This document shows positions 17,335 to 26,183 of a stretch of DNA of 46,682 nt, piece after piece. The notes below the pieces were generated by a model, which did not search any database, was not told the origin of the DNA, and saw nothing but the letters and a program-made list of their open reading frames with translations. The first letter of the stretch is position 1; every line of letters starts with the position of its first letter. The stretch is from Anaerolineaceae bacterium UBA4781 (GTDB taxonomy: Bacteria > Chloroflexota > Anaerolineae > Anaerolineales > Anaerolineaceae): positions 1 to 46,682 of the forward strand of contig DHHD01000039.1 in NCBI GenBank assembly GCA_002403105.1, given 5' to 3'. Position numbers and translations under genes: made by a program.

Positions 17335-17389
17335 GCGCCCGAAAAGTGTATTCTACGTGATCCAGGCTTCAAGATCAATCAATAAAAGA

Positions 17390-17395
17390 TATAAT
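17390..17395 (+). promoter_or_regulatory. -10 element of pncC, leaderless type
   Basis: Perfect TATAAT ending 6 nt before the ATG at 17402, without space for an SD. A weak TTCAAG (17368-17373) lies 16 bp upstream. Confidence 0.6.
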
Positions 17396-17401
17396 CAGCA
17401 C

Positions 17402-17908
17402 ATGGAATCTGTATCGATCGAAAAGACATTGGGTGATACCCTGGTACAGAGGGGATTTTTTATAGCAACAGCAGAATCGTGCACAGGCGGAATGATCGCT
17501 AATCGCATCACAAATATTCCCGGCTCATCAAAATATTTTCTGGGCGGCATGGTCACTTATTCTTATCAAGCAAAGATGAAATGGTTGGGCGTGAAGGAAG
17601 AAACGCTCGCTCGCCATGGAGCGGTGAGCCGTGCAACCGTGGAAGAAATGGCTCTTGGTTTGACTCAAACCCTGCAAGATATTTGTCCACCTTCCAAATT
17701 GCTCGCGATTGCTGTCTCTGGTATCGCCGGCCCGGATGGGGGAACCATTGCGAAACCGGTGGGGTATGTGTGGATCGCTTGGTCCCTCAACAGATTGCTT
17801 CGGGCAAAAGAGTTTCAATTTCAAGGAGAGCGATCTTCTATTAAAAATCAAAGCGCCGACCAAGCTTTGCATGGCGCTTTTCAGTGGCTGCAAGATTTTA
17901 CAAGCTAG
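17402..17908 (+). CDS. pncC: CinA C-terminal domain protein (NMN amidohydrolase)
   Basis: A 168-aa stand-alone CinA-C domain. In characterised members it deamidates nicotinamide mononucleotide to nicotinate mononucleotide in pyridine-nucleotide salvage. Family motifs are AESCTGGMIANRIT near the N-terminus, GGMVTYS, GAVSRATVEEMA, and AVSGIAGPDGGT in the C-terminal half. The N-terminal MoaB/COG1058 domain found in longer CinA proteins is absent, as in PncC. The frame is open 25 codons further upstream, but the ATG at 17402 fits both homology and the TATAAT placed 6 nt before it. It converges with metG, with 8 nt between the stops. Confidence 0.9.
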   Translation: MESVSIEKTLGDTLVQRGFFIATAESCTGGMIANRITNIPGSSKYFLGGMVTYSYQAKMKWLGVKEETLARHGAVSRATVEEMALGLTQTLQDICPPSKLLAIAVSGIAGPDGGTIAKPVGYVWIAWSLNRLLRAKEFQFQGERSSIKNQSADQALHGAFQWLQDFTS

Positions 17909-17916
17909 CTCTTTGC

Positions 17917-19698
17917 TTAACCCATTCTTTCCCGTTCAGCAGCAACGATACTGGCATCCAATTTTTTAAAGAGTGGGCTCGGTTTTAAAAATGTATCACC
18001 TGGCTGCAGATCGCTGGGTTTCCATGCACCAGCAGCTTTGGTGGGGTCATATCGCAAGATCATGTGCTCACCTAGGTCATCCTGTACTGTTTCCACATAC
18101 TGCGAACCGAATAGCTGGTCTTTATGTCCCATGAATATATGCAACTGCTGGCTGGTAAAGGGTAAAAACGGAGCAAAAAGAACCTTGAGAGAATCGATGG
18201 CTTTCATTGCCACAAAGATCGCCCGCGCAGCGGCATGTTCGTCAGTTTTAATGTTCATCCATGGTGCCGTTTGATCAAGATATTTATTCACTTCCGTTGC
18301 CAGGTGCATCACTTCAGCCAGTGCAGCCCGCAAATGCACCTGTTCCAATTCCTTCCCAACAGACTCAAAACCACCTTCTATGGCGGTCAACAGGGATACA
18401 TCTGGCTCTGTCAGAGGTCCCGGGTCGGGTACCACCCCTTCCCAGTATTTATAGGCAAAAGATAGTACCCGGTTGGCCAGATTTCCCCAGGTGGCAACCA
18501 GTTCATCATTATTACGGTGGTAGAACTCATCCCAGTCCCAATCTGCATCGCGCGTTTCAGGCATGATCATGGTCAGATAATAACGAAACGCATCTGGGTC
18601 GTAGCGGGTCAGAAAATCTTTGCCCCAAACAGCCCAATTCCGGCTGCCGGAGATCTTCTTTCCTTCTAGATTCAAGAATTCATTGGCTGGAACGTCATAA
18701 GGCAGTATAAATTTTTCCTTTTTCTGTTCTCCAAACAATTCATCAAATTTTTCCGCACAACCTATTAATTCAGCCGGCCAGATGATGGCATGGAAAGGAA
18801 TATTGTCTTTTCCGATAAAGTACAGAGTCTTAGCATCTGGCTGCTTCCACCAATCTCGCCAGGCACCTTCTTTTCCTTCCAATTTACTCCATTCGATCGA
18901 AGCGGAGAGATATCCGATCACTGCCTCAAACCATACATACAGACATTTATGATCCCAACCATCCAGAGGGACAGGGATGCCCCAATCGAGATCGCGTGTG
19001 ATCGGTCTGCCATGTAAGCCATCGGTTTGAATTTGACCTAATGATTGGCGTATCACATTCGGGCGCCAGTAGGTCTGTCGCTTGGTTAGAAAATCAATAA
19101 CTTCTTCTTGCATCTTTGCCAGATCAAGGAAGAAGTGCTCAGTCTCACGCAGTTCAGGGGTAGAACCATCGATCTTACTGCGCGGATTGATCAATTTAGT
19201 AGCTTCGAGAAGATTACCGCATTTATCACATTGGTCGCTGCGGGCTCCCTCGAAACCACAAATATAGCAGATTCCTTCTACATAGCGATCGGGTAGAAAT
19301 CTTTTCTGCGCAGTGGAATACCACTGGAATTGTTTTTCTGTATACAAATAACCGTTCTCATATAGTGTTGTGAACATGGTTTGAGAAACATGAAAATGGT
19401 TGCTGGTATGGGTGGAAGTAAATAGGTCGTACATGATTCCCATCTGCTGGAATAATTCTAAAAAACCAGCGTGAAAGCGTTTATAGACATCCAGCGAACT
19501 TCCCCCTTCCGCATCCGCGCGCACGGTGATAGGTGTGCCATGCGAATCACTGCCTGATACCATCAGCACCTTGTTACCTTTCAAACGATGATACCTGGCG
19601 AAAATATCAGCAGGTAAATGGGAACCAACTAGATTTCCTGCGTGAATTTCCGCATTGGCATATGGCCAAGCTACAGCAACCAGGATATTTTCAGGCAT
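17917..19698 (-). CDS. metG: Methionyl-tRNA synthetase
   Basis: Class I synthetase that charges initiator and elongator tRNA-Met, 593 aa. The HIGH-type motif appears as HAGN (residues 19-22, in NAEIHAGNLVGSH). The zinc-binding insert has CYICGFEGARSDQCDKCG, i.e. two C-x2-C pairs. The KMSKS-type loop appears as KKISGS in NLEGKKISGSRNW. The C-terminal alpha-helical anticodon-binding domain is present; there is no appended tRNA-binding (EMAP-like) domain. I chose the ATG at 19698, preceded by GGAGA; the frame is open 25 codons further upstream without homology. Divergent from the btu riboswitch transcript. Confidence 0.95.
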   Translation of the reverse strand: MPENILVAVAWPYANAEIHAGNLVGSHLPADIFARYHRLKGNKVLMVSGSDSHGTPITVRADAEGGSSLDVYKRFHAGFLELFQQMGIMYDLFTSTHTSNHFHVSQTMFTTLYENGYLYTEKQFQWYSTAQKRFLPDRYVEGICYICGFEGARSDQCDKCGNLLEATKLINPRSKIDGSTPELRETEHFFLDLAKMQEEVIDFLTKRQTYWRPNVIRQSLGQIQTDGLHGRPITRDLDWGIPVPLDGWDHKCLYVWFEAVIGYLSASIEWSKLEGKEGAWRDWWKQPDAKTLYFIGKDNIPFHAIIWPAELIGCAEKFDELFGEQKKEKFILPYDVPANEFLNLEGKKISGSRNWAVWGKDFLTRYDPDAFRYYLTMIMPETRDADWDWDEFYHRNNDELVATWGNLANRVLSFAYKYWEGVVPDPGPLTEPDVSLLTAIEGGFESVGKELEQVHLRAALAEVMHLATEVNKYLDQTAPWMNIKTDEHAAARAIFVAMKAIDSLKVLFAPFLPFTSQQLHIFMGHKDQLFGSQYVETVQDDLGEHMILRYDPTKAAGAWKPSDLQPGDTFLKPSPLFKKLDASIVAAERERMG

Positions 19699-19816
19699 AT
19701 AATTTCTCCGATAGAATAACCTCGATTTTATCACGAAGATTTCCATAATCTTTGCTGCGTAAATAAACTGCACAATAACCGGTAAGTTTTTTCTAATCAG
19801 TGATTTATTGAATGGC

Positions 19817-19845
19817 TTGACTGGTTTTGAATTTGTGAATACAAT
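19817..19845 (+). promoter_or_regulatory. Promoter of the btu riboswitch transcript
   Basis: TTGACT (19817-19822), a 17-bp spacer, TACAAT (19840-19845). The predicted start near 19852 is just ahead of the aptamer P1 stem. Confidence 0.75.
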
Positions 19846-19857
19846 GAATCCATAGTC

Positions 19858-19985
19858 ATGTTCTGGTGTCCTCTCCCCGGATGGAAGGACTCAATGGCGA
19901 AACCGGTAATCATGAAAATGAAAGTCCGGTGCTGTCCCGCAACTGTAAGGTTCAAAGAACCGAGCCAGGTCGACCGCCAGAACGA
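19858..19985 (+). ncRNA. Cobalamin (B12) riboswitch aptamer
   Basis: The closing stem P1 pairs GTTCTGG (19860-19866) with CCAGAAC (19977-19983). Inside it are the conserved core GCTGTCCCGCAACTGTAA (19931-19948) and a B12-box-like GCCAGGTCGACCGCC (19964-19978). It binds an adenosyl- or other cobalamin and normally shuts off downstream transport or biosynthesis genes when the vitamin is plentiful. It precedes btuFCD and is followed by an intrinsic terminator, pointing to transcriptional control. Confidence 0.93.
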
Positions 19986-20039
19986 AAAAGATTCTCTCGT
20001 GGATAGGAGGTGACCATTGTTTATAGAAAGCAACCCATG

Positions 20040-20070
20040 ATCTGTCAGAAGGATGGCAGATTTTTTATTT
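20040..20070 (+). terminator. Riboswitch expression-platform terminator
   Basis: ATCTGTC (20040-20046) pairs with GGCAGAT (20055-20061, one G-U pair), 8-nt loop, followed by TTTTTTATTT. It lies between the aptamer and the btuF ATG, and would cut transcription when cobalamin is bound. Confidence 0.82.
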
Positions 20071-20099
20071 AATTTTCCAATAATTAAAAGAGGTATAAC

Positions 20100-21017
20100 A
20101 TGCAAAAAAAATTTGTATTCTTTTTCTCAGCATTACTTGTCATGGCTTTCCTCATCGGTTGCAGTCCTGCTGCTGAGTCTGTCACAACAGGTCTAATAGA
20201 TGGACTTGGCCGTGAGATTTCGCTTGAAAATCCGGCAGTCCGTATTGTTTCTTTATCTCCCTCAAACACAGAAATACTTTACACTGTGGGAGCGGGTGAT
20301 CAGGTGATCGGGCGTGATTCTTTCTCCGATTATCCTGAGAAAGCCAGCAGTCTGGTTGATATCGGTGGTGGTTATTCTGAATACAATCTGGAGCAGATCG
20401 TTGCCCTGGAACCCGACCTGGTGCTTGCAGCCGAGATAAACACCGCTGAACTGGTGCAGTCAATAGAAGACCTTGGTATCCCTGTTTTCTATATCAGCAA
20501 TCCTCTGACTTTTGAAGACCTGTATAAAAATATCGAAAATGTTGGGCTGCTGACTGGTCAAACGGATAACGCTCAGATAGCGATCGATGGTATTCGAACG
20601 CGCGTGGATGTTGTTGTTGCAGCCATTGCAGAAACCGATACAACGCCAGTCGTTTTTTACGAACTGGACGCCACTGATCCTACCAAGCCCTATACACCCG
20701 GGGTGGATACATATTACAGTACGTTTATCACTATGGCAGGCGGGAAGAATGTAGGCGATGTACTTGCTTCTTCATGGGCTCAGATCAGTCTTGAAGAGTT
20801 GATCATTCAAGATCCCGATGTCATCCTGCTGGGTGACTCGTTATGGGGTATTACTCCAGAAAGTGTTGGGGAACGCGAAGGCTGGAATAGTTTAACAGCC
20901 GTACAGGAAGGAAATGTTTTGCCTTTTGATGATAACTTGCTGGCACGTCCCGGTCCACGTTTGGTGGATGGATTAGAAGCGTTGGCGCAGGTACTTCATC
21001 CGGAGGTTTTTGATTAG
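20100..21017 (+). CDS. btuF: Cobalamin ABC transporter substrate-binding lipoprotein
   Basis: A 305-aa extracytoplasmic binding lipoprotein. The signal peptide has lipobox LIGC (Cys21), followed by a class III periplasmic-binding (helical backbone) fold. Recognisable segments are RIVSLSPSNTEILYTVGAGDQVIGRD, LEQIVALEPDLVLA and the C-terminal RPGPRLVDGLEALAQVLHP. The family carries corrinoids, haem or ferric siderophores; the cobalamin riboswitch immediately upstream makes a corrinoid by far the likeliest cargo. First gene of btuFCD; its TAG overlaps the btuC GTG start. Confidence 0.9.
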   Translation: MQKKFVFFFSALLVMAFLIGCSPAAESVTTGLIDGLGREISLENPAVRIVSLSPSNTEILYTVGAGDQVIGRDSFSDYPEKASSLVDIGGGYSEYNLEQIVALEPDLVLAAEINTAELVQSIEDLGIPVFYISNPLTFEDLYKNIENVGLLTGQTDNAQIAIDGIRTRVDVVVAAIAETDTTPVVFYELDATDPTKPYTPGVDTYYSTFITMAGGKNVGDVLASSWAQISLEELIIQDPDVILLGDSLWGITPESVGEREGWNSLTAVQEGNVLPFDDNLLARPGPRLVDGLEALAQVLHPEVFD

Positions 21018-22048
21018 TGCGTACGCATTGCGTAGCGAAATGGATTTGGCTCCTTGTTATAGGGGTAATCATCGCAGCCCTGCTGAGCATCATGCTGGGT
21101 AGTGTATCCATTCCTTTCAAAGATATACTCTCAATTTTTAAAGGGAGGGTGGATAGCGGGTCCACCCTCCCCGCAACCCAGGGAAAATTCACCAGCATCC
21201 TGTTCGATCTACGTATCCCGCGTACCATCTTAGTCCTATTGGTAGGTGCAGCACTGGCAACCAGCGGTGGAGCATATCAAGGGTTATTTCAGAATCCCCT
21301 GGCGGATCCTTATTTGATCGGGGTTGCATCGGGAGCAGGTTTGGGTTCTATTATAGCTATGACCATTCAATGGCCGCAGGATATACTGGGATATTTTGCT
21401 GTTCCCATCAGCGCCTTTTTTGGTTCCATTTTGGCAGTATTTCTGGTTTATTCACTTTCAAAGGTTGGCAAGACCATTCATAATACCACCCTTATTTTGG
21501 CAGGTGTGGCAGTCAGTTCCCTCTCCAACGCCCTCACCTCTTTTCTGCTCATCAATGCGGGTGGAGAGCTGCGACGTGCCATTGTTTGGATGATGGGTGG
21601 CAGTACTCTGATCGGCTGGAAACCAGTTATCACATCCACTCCTTTCATTCTGCTCGGCATTGGATTGTTATGCAGTATGGGATATCAATTGAACGTTCTG
21701 CAATTTGGGGATGAAGAAGCACAACAGATGGGTGTACCTGTAAAGAAGGTGCGCATCCTTATCATTCTGGCTGCCAGTCTCACCACCGCAGCCGCTGTAG
21801 CTTTTTCCGGAACGATCGCTTTTGTTGGTTTGGTGGTACCGCATATTTTACGACGTTTGGTCGGGAATGATTACCGGCTGCTCCTTCCACTCTCAGCTTT
21901 GGGAGGAGCCATTTTTTTGATCATTTCGGATATTCTGGCACGCATGTTGCTCTCTCCACAAGAGATCCCGGTGGGTGTGATCACAATTTTATTCGGAGCT
22001 CCTTTCTTTTTATTCATCCTGCGTAAAACCAAAAGAAAGGTCTGGTAA
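21017..22048 (+). CDS. btuC: Cobalamin ABC transporter permease
   Basis: FecCD/BtuC-type integral membrane subunit of 343 aa with about ten hydrophobic helices. The family segments QGLFQNPLADPYLIGVASGAG and the ATPase-coupling region AFSGTIAFVGLVVPHILR are clear. It forms the transmembrane channel as a homodimer. Translation starts at GTG 21017, overlapping the btuF stop (TAGTG), with GGAGG about 10 nt upstream, so it is translationally coupled. btuD starts 3 nt after its stop. Confidence 0.93.
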   Translation: MRTHCVAKWIWLLVIGVIIAALLSIMLGSVSIPFKDILSIFKGRVDSGSTLPATQGKFTSILFDLRIPRTILVLLVGAALATSGGAYQGLFQNPLADPYLIGVASGAGLGSIIAMTIQWPQDILGYFAVPISAFFGSILAVFLVYSLSKVGKTIHNTTLILAGVAVSSLSNALTSFLLINAGGELRRAIVWMMGGSTLIGWKPVITSTPFILLGIGLLCSMGYQLNVLQFGDEEAQQMGVPVKKVRILIILAASLTTAAAVAFSGTIAFVGLVVPHILRRLVGNDYRLLLPLSALGGAIFLIISDILARMLLSPQEIPVGVITILFGAPFFLFILRKTKRKVW

Positions 22049-22051
22049 GAT

Positions 22052-22822
22052 ATGTTGCGCGTTGAAGACCTTTTCGTAACCCTCAACCAGGAACTCATCC
22101 TTGAAGGTATCTCTTTTGAACTGCACAAAGGCAAGATACTTGGTTTAATAGGACCCAACGGCGCGGGCAAGACCACGTTACTCCGCGCTATCAATGGATC
22201 TATAGATATTGATAAAGGGAAGATCATTTTTAAAAAACAAGATTTGACGACTCTGAAGGATCACGAACGCGCCAGGTTCATAGCTAGTGTACCTCAGAAC
22301 CGTGTCATTCCAGCCGGATTTCAGGTGCGACAGATCATTCTCATGGGGAGGACGCCGTATTTGAACTGGTTCGGGCGAACTTCAAAAACAGATGAACAGA
22401 TCGCAGAGCAGGCTATGCGCAGAACGGATACTCTGCAACTGGCGGATTTATTAGCAGATGAGCTCTCAGGGGGTGAACAGCAACGAGTTATTTTAGCCCG
22501 TGCATTTGCGCAGAATACACCCCTGCTTTTGCTGGATGAGCCGACCACTCATTTGGATATTCGTTTTCAGATGGAATTTCTTGAACTATTACTGGAACAC
22601 ATCACAGAAGAAAAAAAATCGGTCATCATTGCCATGCATGATCTCAATCAGGCAATGCGTTTTTGTGATGAAGTTCTTTTGCTATCGCAGGGAAAGATCT
22701 ATGCCAGCGGAAAACCGGAAACGGTTCTGACAGAAAAGAAACTTTCCACTGTTTATCAATATCCGATCAAGATCCAACGCAGCACCGGAAACGTACCAAT
22801 TTTTATTTACCCAAAATTTTGA
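22052..22822 (+). CDS. btuD: Cobalamin ABC transporter ATP-binding protein
   Basis: A 256-aa ATPase that powers corrinoid import through BtuC. Walker A GPNGAGKTT (~33-41), ABC signature LSGGEQQRV, Walker B LLLLDEPTTHLD and the switch histidine in AMHDL are all present. It is the last gene of the riboswitch-controlled unit. Its 3' end overlaps the convergent HAD gene by 16 bp and I see no terminator between them. Confidence 0.94.
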   Translation: MLRVEDLFVTLNQELILEGISFELHKGKILGLIGPNGAGKTTLLRAINGSIDIDKGKIIFKKQDLTTLKDHERARFIASVPQNRVIPAGFQVRQIILMGRTPYLNWFGRTSKTDEQIAEQAMRRTDTLQLADLLADELSGGEQQRVILARAFAQNTPLLLLDEPTTHLDIRFQMEFLELLLEHITEEKKSVIIAMHDLNQAMRFCDEVLLLSQGKIYASGKPETVLTEKKLSTVYQYPIKIQRSTGNVPIFIYPKF

Positions 22823-23496
22823 TTCAGTAATGTAACAAGTTCAGCCGGTGAGATAAGAATAAAATCTGCGGCTGCTCTTCGTAGTTCTTTGAGTGTTCCA
22901 AAGCCAGATAAAACTCCGATCGTCTTCATCCCGGCTGCTTTTCCAGCTAAAATATCAACGATCGTATCTCCTACCATCAAACATTTTTCAGGAAGAACTT
23001 TTACCTGTTCAGCAGCATACAATAGCGGATGCGGAAAAGGTTTTGTATAATAGCAGGTTTGAGCTGCCACGACCACATCAAAATATTTTTCCAATGAAAA
23101 CTGTTGAAGAAAATGGAGTACTCCTGATTCGCTACGCGCGCTCACAATGCCCAACCTGTAGTGTCTGTACAGTATTGCGATCATCTTTTCAACCCCATCA
23201 ATGAGGTTGAAATCTTTTTCAAAATCATCCTTATTTTGTGCATGTTTGTGTGGAAAAGCTTTCGCAAAGAAATTATCCAACCCAAGACTGTCTACAACAT
23301 GATAGGTACTGTTAAAGAAAGTCATCGCTAACGATATGGAACTGCGGGCAAATTTTCGTAAATGGGAATCTTTCCATAAAAAATGAAGAAAATGCATGCG
23401 CCTAACAATTTCTTCGATGATCTGGTCATCAGAATCGCTTAATGTTCCGTCAATGTCAAAGAAAATTGCTTCGATCCCCAAAAGAGATGTCTGCAT
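22807..23496 (-). CDS. HAD-superfamily phosphatase
   Basis: A 229-aa cytoplasmic HAD hydrolase resembling phosphoglycolate phosphatase or beta-phosphoglucomutase-type enzymes. Motif I FFDIDGTLSDSD has nucleophile D14 and acid/base D16. Motif II serine/threonine lies in LGIVSARS, and motif IV in MVGDTIVDILAGKAAG. An alpha-helical type 1 cap lies between motifs I and II. The substrate cannot be deduced. It follows the C39/TPR gene by 9 nt on the same strand, and its 3' end overlaps btuD. Confidence 0.82.
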   Translation of the reverse strand: MQTSLLGIEAIFFDIDGTLSDSDDQIIEEIVRRMHFLHFLWKDSHLRKFARSSISLAMTFFNSTYHVVDSLGLDNFFAKAFPHKHAQNKDDFEKDFNLIDGVEKMIAILYRHYRLGIVSARSESGVLHFLQQFSLEKYFDVVVAAQTCYYTKPFPHPLLYAAEQVKVLPEKCLMVGDTIVDILAGKAAGMKTIGVLSGFGTLKELRRAAADFILISPAELVTLLNQNFG

Positions 23497-23505
23497 CCTC
23501 TCTCC

Positions 23506-24783
23506 TTAATTCGCGTTCACATAATCGATTGCCCACAGAGCGTCTTCATAGTCTTCTCGGATCTTTAATGCATCGCGGAAATAACTCAGAGCCGTACTTT
23601 TATCACCATTTTGATAAAATGCCCAACCACGCCACAACATGGCTTCTTCTGATGTGCGAGAAATATCCAGAGCGTATCTGGTTAAAGTCAAAACATCTTC
23701 GGTGCGCCCAATTTGGAAATACGCAATGAAAGGTCCAAATTGATAGCGGAGCATACGTTGTGGTAAGCCAATACTGCGTGCAGTATCATACGCGGTTGCA
23801 GCTTGAGAATAATTCTTGAAATACGTTTGATTCGTTCCAACATTGAACCATGCAAAAGCATTTTGTGGATCTTCTTCAGCTTCTTGCTGTGCAATGTTCA
23901 GGGCTTTTTCACGGTTTTTATCATTATCCCAATCGTCACCAAGAATATTCTTGAGGGATTGTTCTTGCTCCGGGCGATAAACGATGATATACACACGGTT
24001 AAAGCCCTGCCATTTATTATCCAAGATATCGTAATTCACCGATTGATTGGGTCCAATCTCGGAATCTTGAGCAGTGAAAGTGCGTGTTGCATCGTTGTAT
24101 CCAGTGATCAAGAGATAGTGCCCTGACCATAGGTCATCTTCTGGCCAGTATTTTCTATCGGTTGTGAAAGATTCTTCGATCATGACTGGAAAACCTGCCG
24201 CCAGTAATTCTTTAATCCGTTCAACATCACCACCCACTCGAAATTCCGCCTTCAACCAGCCGGAATAATTGCGTACATAATAAACCAATTCTTCAACATT
24301 CACATTGCGATCATCACGAGTAGATTTAACAACTGTTGAAATATCAAACTGGTCGCCCTCCCAACCATAGTATCGTAAATAGAGAGCCAGGGTTGCGGGT
24401 CCGCAGTTATTCCAATCCTGCTTATCTTTTGCTTCATCATACGCTGGTGCATTGAGAGTGGTTGCTGTTGGAATAGGAGTAGGTACTGCGGTTGGTGTTG
24501 GAGAAAGAATAGGGGTAGGTGTGCTCGTAGAAGGAACCGGCGTACTGGAGGGAATTCCAGGTTCGGTGGATCGGTTGACCATCGGTGCGGGTAACTCTTC
24601 AACAGGGTTTAAAAGACGGTGTACATATGTAATTGCCAGATCAAAGCGCCAACTGGCACGTCGGTTGACCCAGGGAATTTGATACAGCCCAAAACCCAAT
24701 AGGATCAAAAAACCTATTGCGAACAGGATTTTTAATCCTGGTTTCCGTTTCTTTTTATATGGAATATATTCAGGATATGCCAT
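23506..24783 (-). CDS. Membrane-tethered C39-like peptidase with TPR repeats
   Basis: A 425-aa protein. It has a basic N-terminus, one transmembrane helix (~17-36), and a long Ser/Thr/Pro tether (~72-110). The C39-like peptidase domain has C127 in NNCGPATLAL, H222 in GHYLLITGY and D240 in AQDSEIG. Tetratricopeptide repeats fill the C-terminal ~140 residues. The catalytic domain should face outward. Substrate is unknown; the TPRs suggest a partner protein. A TAAAAT on the minus strand ends 6 nt before the ATG, so the mRNA may be leaderless. Probably co-transcribed with the HAD gene. Confidence 0.8.
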   Translation of the reverse strand: MAYPEYIPYKKKRKPGLKILFAIGFLILLGFGLYQIPWVNRRASWRFDLAITYVHRLLNPVEELPAPMVNRSTEPGIPSSTPVPSTSTPTPILSPTPTAVPTPIPTATTLNAPAYDEAKDKQDWNNCGPATLALYLRYYGWEGDQFDISTVVKSTRDDRNVNVEELVYYVRNYSGWLKAEFRVGGDVERIKELLAAGFPVMIEESFTTDRKYWPEDDLWSGHYLLITGYNDATRTFTAQDSEIGPNQSVNYDILDNKWQGFNRVYIIVYRPEQEQSLKNILGDDWDNDKNREKALNIAQQEAEEDPQNAFAWFNVGTNQTYFKNYSQAATAYDTARSIGLPQRMLRYQFGPFIAYFQIGRTEDVLTLTRYALDISRTSEEAMLWRGWAFYQNGDKSTALSYFRDALKIREDYEDALWAIDYVNAN

Positions 24784-24789
24784 GCGCCA

Positions 24790-24795
24790 ATTTTA
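24790..24795 (-). promoter_or_regulatory. -10 element of C39/TPR gene
   Basis: TAAAAT on the minus strand ending exactly 6 nt before the ATG at 24783; the -35 is weak. Confidence 0.45.
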
Positions 24796-24820
24796 CCTTA
24801 TCCTTACTTTTTTAATAGGA

Positions 24821-24848
24821 TTGAAAGAGTCTGATTTATTGATATAAT
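24821..24848 (+). promoter_or_regulatory. miaB promoter, leaderless type
   Basis: TTGAAA (24821-24826), a 16-bp spacer, TATAAT (24843-24848), then 6 nt (CGCCGC) and the ATG at 24855. This is the best-formed example of the close -10/ATG arrangement in the window. Confidence 0.75.
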
Positions 24849-24854
24849 CGCCGC

Positions 24855-26180
24855 ATGTTTTATCATATTTGGACCGAAGGCTGCCAGATGAATGTTGCTG
24901 ATTCAACCAGACTTTCATCAGCCCTTGAACAACTTGGGTATTCCCCATCCAAAAAGATCGAAGAAACCGATGTCATCGTACTCAACACCTGTGTTGTCAG
25001 ACAGAGTGCAGAAGATAAAGCAGTCGGTCGTCTCTCTTCGTTAAAAAGAGTAAAGGATCAAAAACCGCAAACGGTTATTTGCCTGATGGGTTGCATGGTC
25101 GGTATGGGAGAATATTCACAGTTAAAAAAGCGGTTCCCGTATGTAGATGTATTCTCTGCACCATCCGATATCAGCCGATTGGTTAGTTTCTTGTTAGAAA
25201 CAGAGAAAGTGAAAACGAACGAGAAACGGGAAATGGCTCAATCCATCCTGGAAAAAGATGATAATTTTATCCTGCCGGAGGATATGCGTGGCAACACCGT
25301 AGCAGCATTTGTCCCGATCGTACTGGGTTGCTCGCATGCCTGCAGTTATTGTGTGATCCCGTTACGGCGGGGAAATGAGATCAGTCGCCCACCGGAAGAG
25401 ATATTATCGGAAATTCATTTGCTTGCTAAACAGGGTATAAAAGAAGTAACCCTGTTAGGGCAGATCGTTGATCGCTATGGCCGAGAAAATCCTGCTTATC
25501 CAACCTTGGGAGAATTGATTTGTCAGGTTCATCAAATTGATGGAATTGAACGAATTCGCTTTTTAACCTCTCATCCAAACTGGATGACCGATGAACTGCT
25601 GGATACCCTGACCGAATTACCCAAAGTAATGCCACATTTTGAGCTGCCCATTCAAGCCGGGGATGATGAGGTTTTACATCAGATGCGGCGAGGTTACAGT
25701 GTTGAAAAATATATTAATATCGTGGAAAAGATACGGGCTCGTTTTCCTCTCTCTTCTATTGCAACAGACCTCATTGTTGGCTTTCCGGGAGAAACAGCCG
25801 AGCAATTCAACCATTCGCTGCAAATGCTTGAACACGTAAAACCGGATATGACCCATGTAGCGCGCTATTCACCCCGTCCAGGAACTTATTCAGCCATACA
25901 CTTGGCTAATACAGTTTCTGAAGAGGAAAAATGGCAAAGATTTCGCGCGGTTGAAGAACTGCAGGAGAAAATTACTTCAGCTATCAATCAAAAATATCTG
26001 GGCAAAAAAACAACCGTTCTGTTCGAAGGGCAGAAGAAAGAGCGGTGGTTCGGTAGAACTCCCACCAATAAATTGATTTTTTCTGATTCTTCTCAACCGC
26101 TGCTGGGGAAAATAAAGGAAGTAAAAATTACCTGGAGCGGTCCTTGGTCAATGATCGCAGAAATCGCTGCGGAAAAATAA
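24855..26180 (+). CDS. miaB: tRNA methylthiotransferase MiaB
   Basis: Radical SAM enzyme that adds a methylthio group to i6A37 of tRNAs reading UNN codons. The N-terminal UPF0004 domain has the auxiliary cluster cysteines C10 (TEGCQMN), C46 (LNTCVV) and C80 (LMGC). The radical SAM motif C159-x3-C163-x2-C166 sits in LGCSHACSYCVIPLRRG. A C-terminal TRAM domain covers roughly the last 65 residues. TEGCQMN favours MiaB over MtaB or RimO, though the i6A substrate is inferred. It starts 6 nt after a consensus -10, with no SD. The M23 gene starts 3 nt after its stop. Confidence 0.93.
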   Translation: MFYHIWTEGCQMNVADSTRLSSALEQLGYSPSKKIEETDVIVLNTCVVRQSAEDKAVGRLSSLKRVKDQKPQTVICLMGCMVGMGEYSQLKKRFPYVDVFSAPSDISRLVSFLLETEKVKTNEKREMAQSILEKDDNFILPEDMRGNTVAAFVPIVLGCSHACSYCVIPLRRGNEISRPPEEILSEIHLLAKQGIKEVTLLGQIVDRYGRENPAYPTLGELICQVHQIDGIERIRFLTSHPNWMTDELLDTLTELPKVMPHFELPIQAGDDEVLHQMRRGYSVEKYINIVEKIRARFPLSSIATDLIVGFPGETAEQFNHSLQMLEHVKPDMTHVARYSPRPGTYSAIHLANTVSEEEKWQRFRAVEELQEKITSAINQKYLGKKTTVLFEGQKKERWFGRTPTNKLIFSDSSQPLLGKIKEVKITWSGPWSMIAEIAAEK

Positions 26181-26183
26181 TCA

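Noticed and set aside
17327..17401. 25-codon N-terminal extension of pncC
   Set aside because: It would lie upstream of and across the TATAAT box and the divergent M23 promoter; homology starts after ATG 17402.
19797..20105. 102-codon minus-strand ORF across the btu leader
   Set aside because: It is antisense to a structured riboswitch and terminator and has no recognisable protein features.
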